The notes under the pieces were generated by a model. The model was not told where the DNA came from. It did no database searches and saw only the letters and a list, made by a program, of their open reading frames with translations. This document shows, piece by piece, positions 44,204 to 54,084 of a DNA stretch of 64,000 nt (within the stretch, counting starts at the first letter, position 1; each line of letters opens with the position of its first letter). The translations under genes were made by a program, and so were the position numbers. The DNA is from Myxococcales bacterium (lineage in GTDB: Bacteria > Lernaellota > Lernaellaia > Lernaellales > Lernaellaceae), in assembly GCA_012517325.1 (NCBI GenBank), contig JAAYVF010000013.1:1-64000 (forward strand), given 5' to 3'.

Positions 44204-47200
44204 TCATTGGGGCTGTTGCTGCTCTTGGTAGCGCAGCCATTCGCCCTTGTGCTTGCCGAAGATGAACATATAGCTGATGAACGCCTGGTATTCGAAATAG
44301 TCGTTGCTGTTGAGGTCGGCGCCGAAGCCGCCGCCGACGGTCAGGCGGTGCTTCAAGGCGATCTGCCATTCCAGGCTGCCGTAGCCGCTGAGCGAGACGT
44401 TGTCCTCGTCCTTGGCGATTTCGCTGGAGACGATATTGTAGGCCGGCACCAGGCCGACGGTGTAGATGAGGTTGGGCCGGACATCGTCGCGCAAATCGAG
44501 CGAGATGCCGTGGCTCTGGTAAACGTGCGGCGAGAAATAAACGCCGAGCACGCCGGGCAGTTCGTCGTCGAAGGTCTGATAGCTGTAAATGTAGCCGGGC
44601 GTGAAATACGGCCCGTCGAAGAAGGTATAACCGAGCGCGGCGCTGATCAGGTCGGCCTGGTTCTGATCGACCAGCGTGCCGCCGTCGACCCACGTGTGAC
44701 GATACTCGCCGCGGATGTTCATCCGATCCAGCGGCGTGACGCGCAGGACGCCGCCGACGTTGTCGCTGCCGATGCCTTCGCTGATCGCCACGTTCGTCTG
44801 CTGGATGTCGTCGCGGTAGGCGTAGCCTTCCAGGCCCACGTAATCGTAGATGTTGGTTGAGAGTGCGCCCAACCAGTTTTGCGTGGTGGGCAGATCGGAA
44901 TAGCAGTTGACGCCATATTCGCCGCGCGCCGAAACCTCGCCGAACAAGCCGACGACCAGACCGACGCGGGGCGAAACCCGGTTGATCGATTCTTGACGAT
45001 CCTCGTTGTGCCGCGCTCCAACCACTTCACCAAACGCTTCGCCGCCATCGCCGAAGAGATAGGTGAACCGGCTGCCGAGCGAAATCTCATTGTTCCGGCG
45101 GTCGAACCGCCAGGCTTCGCGCCAACCGAGCGTCGTCTCGACGCGCGGCGCCGACTCGTAACGCACGCGGGCCAGGCCGGCTTTCGCGTCCTCGTTGTCC
45201 GGATCGATTTTCGAAACGATTTCGTATTCGCGCCTGGCGCTGGCGAACATCCCCGACTGCAGGTAGATGGCCGCCAAAGCCAGGCGATAGCCGATGTTGG
45301 TCGGATTTTCCTTGACCAGCTTCTCGAAGATGTAGCGCGCCCGCTTGTAGCGGTTGTGCAGCGCCAACTCCTCCGCCAGGCGGAGCCGATAGCGCTGCTC
45401 CGCCTCGTCCATTCCGGGCGGACCCGTGCCGGGCCCGCCGGCCATCATGGTTTTACCGGGGTAGTTGAACCATTGATCGAGGAACGCGCCCTCGACGTAC
45501 TCGATGTTGTAGAGTTTCAGGAAATCGCGCGCTTCCTGGTCTTTCGGATCGACGACGACGATGCGCTTGTACTGGTCGATCGCCGCGTCGATGTTGCCCG
45601 CGCCCTTGTAGGCGTTGGCCAGGCCCTTGCGCGCCCGCATGTTCCAGGGGTCGCGGTCCACCGCGTATTCGAGGTTCACGATCGCGTCGCTGTACGTCCC
45701 CAGCGCGTTGTAGGCCAGGCCCATTTCGAGGCGGATGTTGGCGTCTTCGGGTTTCTTCTGAGCCAAAATCTGGAATTGTTCCAGCGCGGCGCTGTACTGT
45801 TCGGCATACGACAGGTTGAGCGCGTATTGCAACCGGAATTCGTCGTCGTTCGGGTTGTTCGCGACGAGGATTTCGTAGTGCTGCGCGGCGATGGTGTATT
45901 TTTCCTGGAAGGAAGTGATTCGTGCGGCCATTTCGCGCACTTCGTCGTTTTTCGGCTCGACCTGCAACACGGAATTGGCGTGTTCCAGCGCCAGATCCCA
46001 GGTTTTTTCGTCGGCGGCGTACATCTGCGCCAGGTAGTAATGGGCGTCGACGTTGTCCGCCTTGGCGTCCAGCACGGCCTGGAATTCGGCCGCGGCCTTG
46101 TCGTTTTCGTGCTTGGCGATGTAAATGCGCCCCAACATCAGGTGCGCGTCGAGGTTGTCTGGTTCGAGTTGGATCGCGTTGCGATAGGCCTCTTCCGCGT
46201 TGCTGAACTCGCCCCGCTCGTAGAGCAACCGCGCGTACTCCATGCGCGATTCGACGTTCTTCGGGTACTTGAGGAACAGCTTGCGGTACAGATCGATCGC
46301 CCGGTGATAGTACCGCCGGTCCCAACTGTAGAGGTTGGCCAGGGCGAAGCTGGCTTCGAAGTTGTTGGGATCGCGCTGCAGAATGAGTTCGTATTCGCGG
46401 ATCGCGTCTTCCATGCGGTTTTCGTAGCTGAACACCTTGGCCAATTCGATGCGGGCGTCGGTCTGCGTCGGATCCTGCGCCAGGACGACCTGATACTGGT
46501 TGATCGCTTCTTTGTAGCGCTTGTCGTAGGCCAGGGTTTCGGCGAGTTCCTTGCGCACGTCGAGGGCGTCGGGGCGCGCGTTGATGCACCAGGCGTACTG
46601 GTTGATCGCCGCGTTGTACTGCATCGACCAGGCATAGAGCCGGGCCAGGCGGAGGTGCGCCTCGTAATTGTCCGGTTCCTGCTTGATGATTTCGAGCGTT
46701 TCCTTGATGGCCCAGGCGTAGGTCGACGGGCTGTAGGAGAAGATGTCGGCCAGGGCGATGCGCCCGCCGATGTGGTTGGGGCAGTATTGCAGCAACTTGC
46801 GGTATTCGCCCACCGCTTCCTTGTTGCGGTTGTGATTTTGCAATTCCTGGCCCAGCAGATAGCGCAGGTCGCAATTGCCGGGATCGTCCAACAGGATGGC
46901 CTGCATCTGCTGGATGTTGTCGGGATACTCGCCCCAGACGCCGTAGAGGTCGCCCCAGTTGTTGTTGAGCAACCACCAGGCGCGGTGATACTGGCCCGTG
47001 GTGGCGACGTAACGCCGCGACATCAGGTAGTGGTTGTAGGACAGTTCGGCGAAGGCGTTGAGGTTGCTCGGATCGAGTTCGAGCACCTTTTTCTGCATGG
47101 CGATGGCGCGTTCGTACCGGCCGTTGCGGCGGTCGATTTCGCCCAGGCCGTAATAGGCCTCGGCGCTGTCGGGGTTGCTGGAGAGCACTTCGCGGTACTC

Positions 47201-49510
47201 GACCACGGCGCGGTCGTAATGTTCCTGCAGGCGGTAGATCGTCGCGATGCCCAGGTGGGCGTGCGAGTTTTTCGCGTCGGCCTGCAACACGGTGCGGTAT
47301 TCCTTTTCGGCCAGCTCGAAATTGTTGGCCACCTGATAGGCATTGGCCAGGGCGAGCCGCGCGTTGATGTTGTCGGGGTTTTGCGTCAACACGTCGCGCA
47401 GTTCGGTGACCACTTCGTCGGCGCGGCCGGAATAGACCTTGGTCTTCATGGTTTCGAGGTAGAGATCCTGGTCGTTGGGCCGGTTCTTCAGCACTTCCTC
47501 GTAAACCACCAGGGCCTCGTCGTATTTCTCGCTCCAGGAAAGCACGCGCGCCTTGAGCAGGCGGGTGTCGTCATCGGCGGCGTCGCGTTCGAGGATGAAA
47601 TCGCACTCGCGGACCGCCTTCTCGTAGTACTTGCGGTTCTGCGAATACAAATTAGCGAGGCGGCGGTGCAGGTCCAGGTCGGTGAAGCGCAGCGCGACGG
47701 CCTTTTCGAGGGCCTCGATCGCTTGGGAAACATCTTGCTGGTAGGCATAGGCGTCGCCGAGCCCGCCGAGGATTTCCGCGTTGGTCGGATCGATCTGCGC
47801 GGCGCGGCGAATGGCGTCGACGGACTTCTGCGGGTTGCCCATCTGCCCGTAGACCCACGACATGCCGAGGTAGGCGTCGACGCAGCGCGGATCGATTTGC
47901 AGCGCTTTTTCGTAGGCGTCGATCGAGCTTTTGTAAGCCTTGTGCTGAGCGTAGACATCGGCCAGCCGCAATTGCGGTTCCGGCGAATCCGGATATTTCT
48001 CGGCCGCGTCGGTCAGCAGGCTGATGGCCTTGTTGAAATGCCAGACCTCGTTGGCGCTGACGTAGAGATAATGGATGCGGTCGATGACGGCCAGGAACTG
48101 TTTCTGGATTTCGGCCTGTAGTTTCGAGCCTTGATCCTGGCGGTACAGGCTGTATTGATGATGCGCCCAGCCGACACCGATCATCGCCGGCAGATAGGTC
48201 GGCTTGTCGTCGAGGATGTCCTCGTACAATTCCAACGCGTCCTTGTGCTTGCCGGCGGCGCTCAGCGTTTCGGCCATGAGCAGCCGGGCATCGACGTCGT
48301 CGGGCACCACGCCCAGCAGGTTGCGGGCCTCGGCGATGGCGTTGTCGTAATCCTTGACCTTCAACAGCGCGCGCACCAGGGAGGTGCGGACCTGCACGTC
48401 CTCGGGGTGCTTGGCCAGCAGGTCGCGGTATTGTTCGACCGCCAGTTGCATGTTGTTCGATTCGGCGTAGATGTTGGCCAGTTCGGTGCGGATTTCCACG
48501 TTGTCCGGCTGGCTTTTCAGCACTTCGCGGTACGCGGCGACCGCCTCGGGATAGGTGGCCGCGTTCTGCGCGTAGTTGCGGGCGAGGAAGATCTTGGCGT
48601 CGATGTCTTCCGGATTGAGTTCGATGGCCTTGTTGAACGCCTCGGCCGCTTCGGTGGTGCGGCGTTGTTCGGCCAGAATGAGGCCCTTCAACCGCCAGGC
48701 GAACGCGTTGTTCGGTTCTTTTTCCAGCACGACATCGGTGACCGCCATGGCGTCGGCATACCGTTTAGCCTGGTAGTAGGCCTGGGCGAGCCCCAGCAGG
48801 CTCTGATCGCGGGCGCCGCGTCGGCTGCTGAGGTAATTGAACTGCTGTATGGCGTCGTCAAAGCGCTTGGCCATCGACAATTCGTTGGCGTATTCCAACC
48901 GGATCTTGTCGTCTTCCGGATCAATTTCCAGGTAGGCCTCGTAGTTTTTCAAGGCCGGAGTGTGTTCACTCTTGTACGAGTAGACGCGGGCCGCGATCAA
49001 ATGGGCGCGCTTGTTTTTCGGTTCCTTCTGCAAGACCTTTTCGATCTGTTCCAACGCTTTCGGATAGGTATCGGCCTTCCAGGAATAGATTTCGGCCAAT
49101 TCGGTCATCGCTACGGTATTTTCAGGTTCCTTTTCCAGCAGGGTGTCCAACTGTTTGACGGCGTTTTCGGTGTCACCGGACCACGAATAAATTTGGGCGA
49201 GACGCAGGCGGGTGACGCCATCCTTGGGGTCGGCTTCCACGGCTTTGCGATAGGCTTCGATCGCGATTTTGGCGTATTCGGGCTTTTCTTCGGAATAAAG
49301 GTTGAAGTAGCAATCGCCGAGGCGTTTCATCGCCTCGAGATTGGTCGAATCTTGTTCCAGGGCCGCTTGAAAACGCGCCGCGGCCGCCTGGTATTGGCCT
49401 TTATTGAAAAGCGAAATGCCCTCTTCATACGCCCCAGCCCACGCGTGGCCGGCGCCAAGCGCCAATCCCAGCAAAACCACGGTGGCCAGGGCCATCCAGC
49501 GTCTGTTCAT
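44204..49510 (-). CDS. TPR/beta-barrel exopolysaccharide export protein (BcsC/PelB-like)
   Basis: A 1768-aa protein, the last gene of the exopolysaccharide operon. The signal peptide is residues 1-25 (AWA-G). Residues 26-1440 are an almost unbroken chain of TPR units, well over 30, of the type 'DAYLGMSWVYGQMGNPQKSV' and 'NIRLEMGLAYNALGTYSDAI'. The last about 320 residues change to alternating beta sequence ('NEISLGSRFTYLFGDGGEAF', 'GDGGEAFGEVVGARHNEDRQ', 'HRLTVGGGFGADLNSNDYFE', 'AFISYMFIFG'), which fits a C-terminal outer-membrane barrel. BcsC, PgaA and PelB share this plan but are 800-1200 aa, so the scaffold here is unusually long. It starts 68 bp after the GH8-like gene. The strand prediction is by eye. 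Confidence 0.85.
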   Translation of the reverse strand: MNRRWMALATVVLLGLALGAGHAWAGAYEEGISLFNKGQYQAAAARFQAALEQDSTNLEAMKRLGDCYFNLYSEEKPEYAKIAIEAYRKAVEADPKDGVTRLRLAQIYSWSGDTENAVKQLDTLLEKEPENTVAMTELAEIYSWKADTYPKALEQIEKVLQKEPKNKRAHLIAARVYSYKSEHTPALKNYEAYLEIDPEDDKIRLEYANELSMAKRFDDAIQQFNYLSSRRGARDQSLLGLAQAYYQAKRYADAMAVTDVVLEKEPNNAFAWRLKGLILAEQRRTTEAAEAFNKAIELNPEDIDAKIFLARNYAQNAATYPEAVAAYREVLKSQPDNVEIRTELANIYAESNNMQLAVEQYRDLLAKHPEDVQVRTSLVRALLKVKDYDNAIAEARNLLGVVPDDVDARLLMAETLSAAGKHKDALELYEDILDDKPTYLPAMIGVGWAHHQYSLYRQDQGSKLQAEIQKQFLAVIDRIHYLYVSANEVWHFNKAISLLTDAAEKYPDSPEPQLRLADVYAQHKAYKSSIDAYEKALQIDPRCVDAYLGMSWVYGQMGNPQKSVDAIRRAAQIDPTNAEILGGLGDAYAYQQDVSQAIEALEKAVALRFTDLDLHRRLANLYSQNRKYYEKAVRECDFILERDAADDDTRLLKARVLSWSEKYDEALVVYEEVLKNRPNDQDLYLETMKTKVYSGRADEVVTELRDVLTQNPDNINARLALANAYQVANNFELAEKEYRTVLQADAKNSHAHLGIATIYRLQEHYDRAVVEYREVLSSNPDSAEAYYGLGEIDRRNGRYERAIAMQKKVLELDPSNLNAFAELSYNHYLMSRRYVATTGQYHRAWWLLNNNWGDLYGVWGEYPDNIQQMQAILLDDPGNCDLRYLLGQELQNHNRNKEAVGEYRKLLQYCPNHIGGRIALADIFSYSPSTYAWAIKETLEIIKQEPDNYEAHLRLARLYAWSMQYNAAINQYAWCINARPDALDVRKELAETLAYDKRYKEAINQYQVVLAQDPTQTDARIELAKVFSYENRMEDAIREYELILQRDPNNFEASFALANLYSWDRRYYHRAIDLYRKLFLKYPKNVESRMEYARLLYERGEFSNAEEAYRNAIQLEPDNLDAHLMLGRIYIAKHENDKAAAEFQAVLDAKADNVDAHYYLAQMYAADEKTWDLALEHANSVLQVEPKNDEVREMAARITSFQEKYTIAAQHYEILVANNPNDDEFRLQYALNLSYAEQYSAALEQFQILAQKKPEDANIRLEMGLAYNALGTYSDAIVNLEYAVDRDPWNMRARKGLANAYKGAGNIDAAIDQYKRIVVVDPKDQEARDFLKLYNIEYVEGAFLDQWFNYPGKTMMAGGPGTGPPGMDEAEQRYRLRLAEELALHNRYKRARYIFEKLVKENPTNIGYRLALAAIYLQSGMFASARREYEIVSKIDPDNEDAKAGLARVRYESAPRVETTLGWREAWRFDRRNNEISLGSRFTYLFGDGGEAFGEVVGARHNEDRQESINRVSPRVGLVVGLFGEVSARGEYGVNCYSDLPTTQNWLGALSTNIYDYVGLEGYAYRDDIQQTNVAISEGIGSDNVGGVLRVTPLDRMNIRGEYRHTWVDGGTLVDQNQADLISAALGYTFFDGPYFTPGYIYSYQTFDDELPGVLGVYFSPHVYQSHGISLDLRDDVRPNLIYTVGLVPAYNIVSSEIAKDEDNVSLSGYGSLEWQIALKHRLTVGGGFGADLNSNDYFEYQAFISYMFIFGKHKGEWLRYQEQQQPQ

Positions 49511-49578
49511 AGCCGTACCCCCAACACCATAGCCGGCGCCCCGCGCTCGCCCGGCGGCGGCGCACCAGCGACCCGAAA

Positions 49579-50694
49579 CTACCTGTACTCCGCGTTATAG
49601 CGGCGCAACGTCAGCAGCGCCTCCAGATTGTCGAAACTATAAACCTCGTCATCGCTGAAACCGCCGTACATCGGCGAGATCGGATTGACGTTTTGAAATT
49701 CCAGCAATTTGGCGAGCAGCGACTCGCCCAGCGCCCGATCGCCGATGCGAAATGCGTAACGCGCCGCCAGCGCGTAGACGCTCGTCGATTCAAAAAACTG
49801 CAACGGCTGCCCGCTGCCGTCGTACTGCGCGTACAGCACTCCGTCGGCCGCGAACCGGTTGCGCAACCATTCGGCGAACGGATGATCGCCCTGTTCTAAT
49901 TCAGCGGCGAAAAGAGCGCAATAGAGCTGGTTGATCATGTTCTGCTGGTCGCCCATGTAACGCTTTTCCGCGAAATTGTAGTTCTCGTAAAACAGCCCGG
50001 ACGCCATCCGCCCGGCGAGCAGGATCCGGCCCGTTTGTTCCAGAATCGGTTGCCATTCCGGGGCGCGTTTGGCCAGCGCTCGCAGCGTCGGAATTTCGAT
50101 ATACGACAACTGCAGGGTGTCGGCCACCACCGGATCGCCGTAATCCCGCCAGTTCAGGAAATCGCGCAATACGCCTCCCACGACCTCGTATTGCCAAATA
50201 TTGCCCGCGATATCGTCGGCGAAACTGCGATAGGCGGCGTCTCCCCATTTCTCCGCCGCCTGCAACGCCGCGCCGACGATGCGCAAATCGTCGATCACCG
50301 CCGACGTGCCGGCCACCAGCTCGCCGTCGTAACTGACCTTCCAGTAAAAGAGCCCTTGCGGCCCCAGCATCTTCTGCCGGGCGAACTGCAATTGCTTATC
50401 AAAAAATGGCCGATCATCGGCCAACACCGCGTATTGCATCGCCAAACCGATCGTTTCGGACAGCACGCCCGAGGCCAGCAGATCGGCCGGGTCGAAAATC
50501 GGGAACAACAACAACCGCCGGACCTTGCAGTTGGTCAGGATGCCGCCGTTCGGCCCGCTCATGCGGTCCAGCACGAACCGCTTCGCCAGTTCCTCGGCTT
50601 TCGACGGCGAGATGGCCCACGGAAACGCCATCAAGCCTCCCACGCCGACCAGTGACAACAACACCAACCCGGCGACCAGGCGTCCGCGCCGCAT
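49579..50694 (-). CDS. GH8-like glycosidase of the exopolysaccharide operon (YdaJ/BcsZ-like)
   Basis: A 371-aa protein with an N-terminal signal or anchor segment (residues 6-24). The two GH8 landmarks are visible: 'SETIGLAMQYAVLADD' with E80 as candidate general acid, and 'SAVIDDLRIVGAAL' with D135/D136. The rest is alpha-helical ('QLYCALFAAELEQGDHPFAE', 'ALLTLRRYN'), consistent with an (alpha/alpha)6 barrel. Enzymes of this type (BcsZ, YdaJ, Listeria PssZ) trim the nascent polymer. Its ATG abuts the stop of the GT2 gene (TAAATG), with AGAGGACC as the ribosome-binding site inside that gene, so they are translated together. Confidence 0.82.
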   Translation of the reverse strand: MRRGRLVAGLVLLSLVGVGGLMAFPWAISPSKAEELAKRFVLDRMSGPNGGILTNCKVRRLLLFPIFDPADLLASGVLSETIGLAMQYAVLADDRPFFDKQLQFARQKMLGPQGLFYWKVSYDGELVAGTSAVIDDLRIVGAALQAAEKWGDAAYRSFADDIAGNIWQYEVVGGVLRDFLNWRDYGDPVVADTLQLSYIEIPTLRALAKRAPEWQPILEQTGRILLAGRMASGLFYENYNFAEKRYMGDQQNMINQLYCALFAAELEQGDHPFAEWLRNRFAADGVLYAQYDGSGQPLQFFESTSVYALAARYAFRIGDRALGESLLAKLLEFQNVNPISPMYGGFSDDEVYSFDNLEALLTLRRYNAEYR

Positions 50695-52026
50695 TTATAG
50701 GTCCTCTTCGCGCAATTCCCGCATGCGGTCGCGACTGACCTGTTTGTCTTCCTGCTGCTGGCGCAAACGGTAACGGACGGTTTTGTCCCAGACCGTGCCG
50801 GAACCGCGGCGCCACTGCAGGAATTCCATGTACAAAGCGCGGAACACGACCACGATCCACACCTGGGAATACGTGATGTACATGAGGAAGGAAAAGACAA
50901 TGTTGGTAAAGCTCTCTTCTTCCTCGATGCTGATCGCGATCAGCAGTTCCATGAAAAACAGCATCGCCGCGAGGAACCAGATGAAGGTGAAGGGACCGAC
51001 CAGGCCCAGCTTCACCACCCCCAGCAGCGACAACAACGCGATGGCGTCGGAGAGGATCAACGCGATGAAAAACATGTAGTAGAGGCTGAACATGTAGAAG
51101 AGGTCGACCATGATGCGCCGGTTTTTCATCTGGAACGCGACGCGCAGGAATTTGCGGATGATGTAGTGCATGCCCTGGGCCCAGCGGGTGCGCTGGCGGA
51201 TGAACACCTTGAGCTGCTGGGGTTCCTGTTCCCAGGTGACCGCGTAGGGGATGAACTTGATGCGGTAGCCCAGTTCGTAGAGGCGGATCGACAGCTCGGC
51301 GTCTTCGGCAATGGCCTCTTCGTCGAAACGGCCGGCTTTCTCGAGCACCTTGCGCCAGATCACGTAGTTCGTGCCCGGCAGGGTGGCGAGGTTGAAGATC
51401 TTGTAGCGGCCGCCCTGGATGATCCATTGGAAGGAGATAAATTCGATGTTGATGAACCGGGTGAGAATGTTCTGCTTGGCGTTGATCGTGCGCACCTTGC
51501 CCAGGACCGCGCCGAGTTTCGGGTCGTTGACCAGGTTGGCGACCAGATAGCGCAACGAGTTGGGCTCGGGGCGGTTGTCGGCGTCGAAGATGCTGATGAC
51601 GTCGCCCATGGCGTGTTCCAGGCCCACGTTCAGCGCCCGGCTCTTGCCCTTGCCGCCCTCGCCCTGCGGAATGTTCACCAGTTTCACGTTCCGGTAGCGC
51701 TCGGAAATGCTTTCGACGATCTCCGCCGTTTCGTCGGTCGAACCGTCGTTGACGACGATGACCTCGTACCGTTCGCGTGGATAGTTGAAGGCGAGCATCG
51801 CTTCGATGGTGCGCCGGATGACCACGCCTTCGTTGTGCGCCGGAATCAGGATTGAAACGAAGGGGAACGGGAACGGTTCTTGGAAGAGTCGTTGCCGCTC
51901 TTTTTCGCTGTTCAAGTGATGGATGAAGGCGAAGAAGGTCAGCACGACGTTGAACAGCAGGAACAGCCAGATGCCGATCGCCGACGCCAGAAAGAGCAGG
52001 TCGATGTAAACACTGGTATACGGCAC
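50695..52026 (-). CDS. Processive GT2 polysaccharide synthase (YdaM/PgaC-like)
   Basis: A 443-aa inner-membrane synthase. One N-terminal helix (about 10-36) and about four C-terminal helices (305-415) flank the catalytic domain. The hallmark residues are all present: 'VVNDGSTDE' with D94, D148-A-D150 in 'SIFDADNRPEP', E241-D242 in 'AIAEDAELS' and Q278-R-T-R-W282. The QxxRW motif marks processive enzymes such as cellulose, PNAG and hyaluronan synthases. No PilZ domain is attached, so regulation must come from a partner, probably the degenerate GGDEF protein two genes upstream. The start is GTG at 52026, preceded by GGAAGGGGG. Confidence 0.93.
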   Translation of the reverse strand: MPYTSVYIDLLFLASAIGIWLFLLFNVVLTFFAFIHHLNSEKERQRLFQEPFPFPFVSILIPAHNEGVVIRRTIEAMLAFNYPRERYEVIVVNDGSTDETAEIVESISERYRNVKLVNIPQGEGGKGKSRALNVGLEHAMGDVISIFDADNRPEPNSLRYLVANLVNDPKLGAVLGKVRTINAKQNILTRFINIEFISFQWIIQGGRYKIFNLATLPGTNYVIWRKVLEKAGRFDEEAIAEDAELSIRLYELGYRIKFIPYAVTWEQEPQQLKVFIRQRTRWAQGMHYIIRKFLRVAFQMKNRRIMVDLFYMFSLYYMFFIALILSDAIALLSLLGVVKLGLVGPFTFIWFLAAMLFFMELLIAISIEEEESFTNIVFSFLMYITYSQVWIVVVFRALYMEFLQWRRGSGTVWDKTVRYRLRQQQEDKQVSRDRMRELREEDL

Positions 52027-52031
52027 GGCGC

Positions 52032-54059
52032 TTACCCCCTTCCCCGGGCGCGCAGGACGTTGCGGAATTCCTGCGTCGCCTTACGGCTGAGGAGGAAGAT
52101 CCAGATGACCAGGAACACGATCAAGATCGCCAGGCCGACGAACAGCAGGAAAATCGCGATCGGGTTGGTGATGCCCGAAACGGCCGGCCGGAACTTGGTG
52201 ATGTTTTTAAACGTATAGGGAGGCGCCGTGTACGCGCCTTGATAGACCTGGATTTCGCCCTGGTGCGTCGAGGCGAACAGACTGACGTTGCCGGTCACGG
52301 GACGGAAAGAGTAGGTCTCGTCGGTCCGTTTGCCGTGCAGGTCAAGCGTCATGCTCTTCAGGTATTGGCTTTTCAGGGTGAGATCGATCTGCCCCACGCC
52401 GCTGATCGCCACGGTGTCTTCGGTCCGGACCTTGTTGTTGAAATCGCGGAGGTCGACCCATTCGTAACCCAATTTGCCCATGCCTTCGACGACGTCTTTC
52501 AGCAGTTGCAGGTCGAGGAAGGTATGAAAAAAGAAACTGCCCCAACCGTCGCGCACCACCAGGCTGTTGTCGGCGTCTTGCAGGATGGCCGCCGCGTCGC
52601 GACCCGCCGCCGGCTGAATATAGCCGAGGTTTTCGGGCAGAATGATCTGCTGGTGCATGTCGCGATAAATCACGTAGGGGAAGAATTGATCGGATCCCAG
52701 TTTGTCGATCGGCTGCCGCCGTTCGACCACCGTGGTGAAATAATTGTGCAAAGACTCGTAATCGACCTGCCCGGCGGCATAGTGCGGCGTGGTCCAGGCC
52801 AACGGGAAAATATCGGCCAGGAAGCATTCGGACAACCCGCGCAACGCCCGTTCGGCCGCGTATTCCGGCCCTTGGGCGATCGGCACATCGGTATCGGTGG
52901 CCCAGAACTCGTAGTCCACCGCCGATTCGCCGGTATGCTGGTGCGTATAGCCGTGGAGGATCGGCGTCCCCCCGCGGTTGATCAGGCCGCGAACGACCTC
53001 CAGGAATTCGGGCGAGCTGCTCAGGTATACGGTCTGATCGGTGGCCGGGTTCACGTATACCGGCACCAAGGTGAAGGAGAACGGCACTTTCTTGCTTTGC
53101 AGGTAGTCGGCCGCGGCGATCAAATCGGTGCCGTTACGCATGGCATGAACATCTTCCAGCCGCACGAAGCCCGGGTGTTTGGCTTCTTTGATGCCGGAAG
53201 ACATCATGTCATGCAGCACGTCGCAAAACGCCAGGTAGGCGCCGCCCTCGACGTTGTAAGAGAAGGGATTGGAAGCGACGTACCAGAATTTCTTGCCGCG
53301 GACGACCCAGGGCAACCGTTCTTCTTTCGAAATTTCGGGCTTCGGTTCCGGGGTCGGTTGCGGCAGCGGTTCGATATCGAAGTTCAGCTTCGGATCGAGC
53401 GGCGGCATGGACAGCGCCGTCAAGTCGGCCTCGGTCGGGGCCGGTTGGCCGGCATGGATCACTTCCGGACCGTACATTTCATTGTGGCCGGAAGGCGGTT
53501 TGGCGCTCGGATCGGCGATCGCCCAGGCCACGACTTGATCGATTTCCGGGTTGACCACCTCGACCGCGTAGGTATGCGTATCGAGCTTCCACAACGATTT
53601 CTTTTTGTATTCAACCCGGTTGGTCGGGTGATTGTCGGTATCGTCGATCTGACGCAGGCCGAAGGATTCGAGGTTGTGCCGCGCCGCCATGCTGTCGAGA
53701 TTCGCCCCGATCCAGATCAGTTCGCCCTTGCGGAAAAACAGGTCGTCGAGCAGATAGGTCGGCAGGGTCATGTCATCCTTGGTGCCGACGTAGAAGATGA
53801 TGTCGTATTTTTTCGCCTGGCCTTCTTTGTATTCGCCGGTGCTGACCAGGTCGATTCCGGCCGTTTCGAAATGCCCGAGCAACTGGCGCAGCATGAGGGC
53901 GTCCAGGCTGTCTTGCTGGACATGGGCGGGATCGGGTTCGTCGAAAATGACCAGCGTCGCGCGGCCGCCGCTCAGCATCCCTTTCAGCGGGAGAAGCCAA
54001 AGCGCCACCAAGACCGCTAAAAAGAATGCAACTATCGGTAAAACCAATCGCCTTAACAC
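52032..54059 (-). CDS. Membrane-anchored DUF2334 polysaccharide deacetylase (YdaL-like)
   Basis: A 675-aa protein. An N-terminal helix (residues 5-25) and a C-terminal helix (about 640-663, 'AIFLLFVGLAILIVFLVIWI') hold a periplasmic body. Residues 35-230 resemble a flavodoxin-like or GATase-like unit ('RATLVIFDEPDPAHVQQDSL'). Residues 255-560 are DUF2334: 'KHPGFVRLEDVHAMRNGTDL' with a metal-type Asp, 'FTLVPVY' and 'ILHGYTHQHTG' with the paired His. The family is related to NodB-type deacetylases and suggests that the polymer contains N- or O-acetylated sugars. The GTG at 54059 has only a weak ribosome-binding site. It lies 5 bp before the synthase gene. Confidence 0.88.
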   Translation of the reverse strand: MLRRLVLPIVAFFLAVLVALWLLPLKGMLSGGRATLVIFDEPDPAHVQQDSLDALMLRQLLGHFETAGIDLVSTGEYKEGQAKKYDIIFYVGTKDDMTLPTYLLDDLFFRKGELIWIGANLDSMAARHNLESFGLRQIDDTDNHPTNRVEYKKKSLWKLDTHTYAVEVVNPEIDQVVAWAIADPSAKPPSGHNEMYGPEVIHAGQPAPTEADLTALSMPPLDPKLNFDIEPLPQPTPEPKPEISKEERLPWVVRGKKFWYVASNPFSYNVEGGAYLAFCDVLHDMMSSGIKEAKHPGFVRLEDVHAMRNGTDLIAAADYLQSKKVPFSFTLVPVYVNPATDQTVYLSSSPEFLEVVRGLINRGGTPILHGYTHQHTGESAVDYEFWATDTDVPIAQGPEYAAERALRGLSECFLADIFPLAWTTPHYAAGQVDYESLHNYFTTVVERRQPIDKLGSDQFFPYVIYRDMHQQIILPENLGYIQPAAGRDAAAILQDADNSLVVRDGWGSFFFHTFLDLQLLKDVVEGMGKLGYEWVDLRDFNNKVRTEDTVAISGVGQIDLTLKSQYLKSMTLDLHGKRTDETYSFRPVTGNVSLFASTHQGEIQVYQGAYTAPPYTFKNITKFRPAVSGITNPIAIFLLFVGLAILIVFLVIWIFLLSRKATQEFRNVLRARGRG

Positions 54060-54084
54060 GCTGTTAGTCCCAATCCTCGAAAGA

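Noticed and set aside
44879-48121. A 1080-codon open frame on the plus strand opposite the TPR exporter gene
   Set aside because: It is a shadow of the repetitive GC-rich TPR gene: no ribosome-binding site, low-complexity Val/Gly/Arg-rich product, no family features.
52239-54020. A 593-codon plus-strand frame opposite the DUF2334 gene (and a similar 748-codon frame at 41874-44120)
   Set aside because: Antisense artefacts of GC-rich coding sequence; the opposite strands carry recognisable families and ribosome-binding sites.
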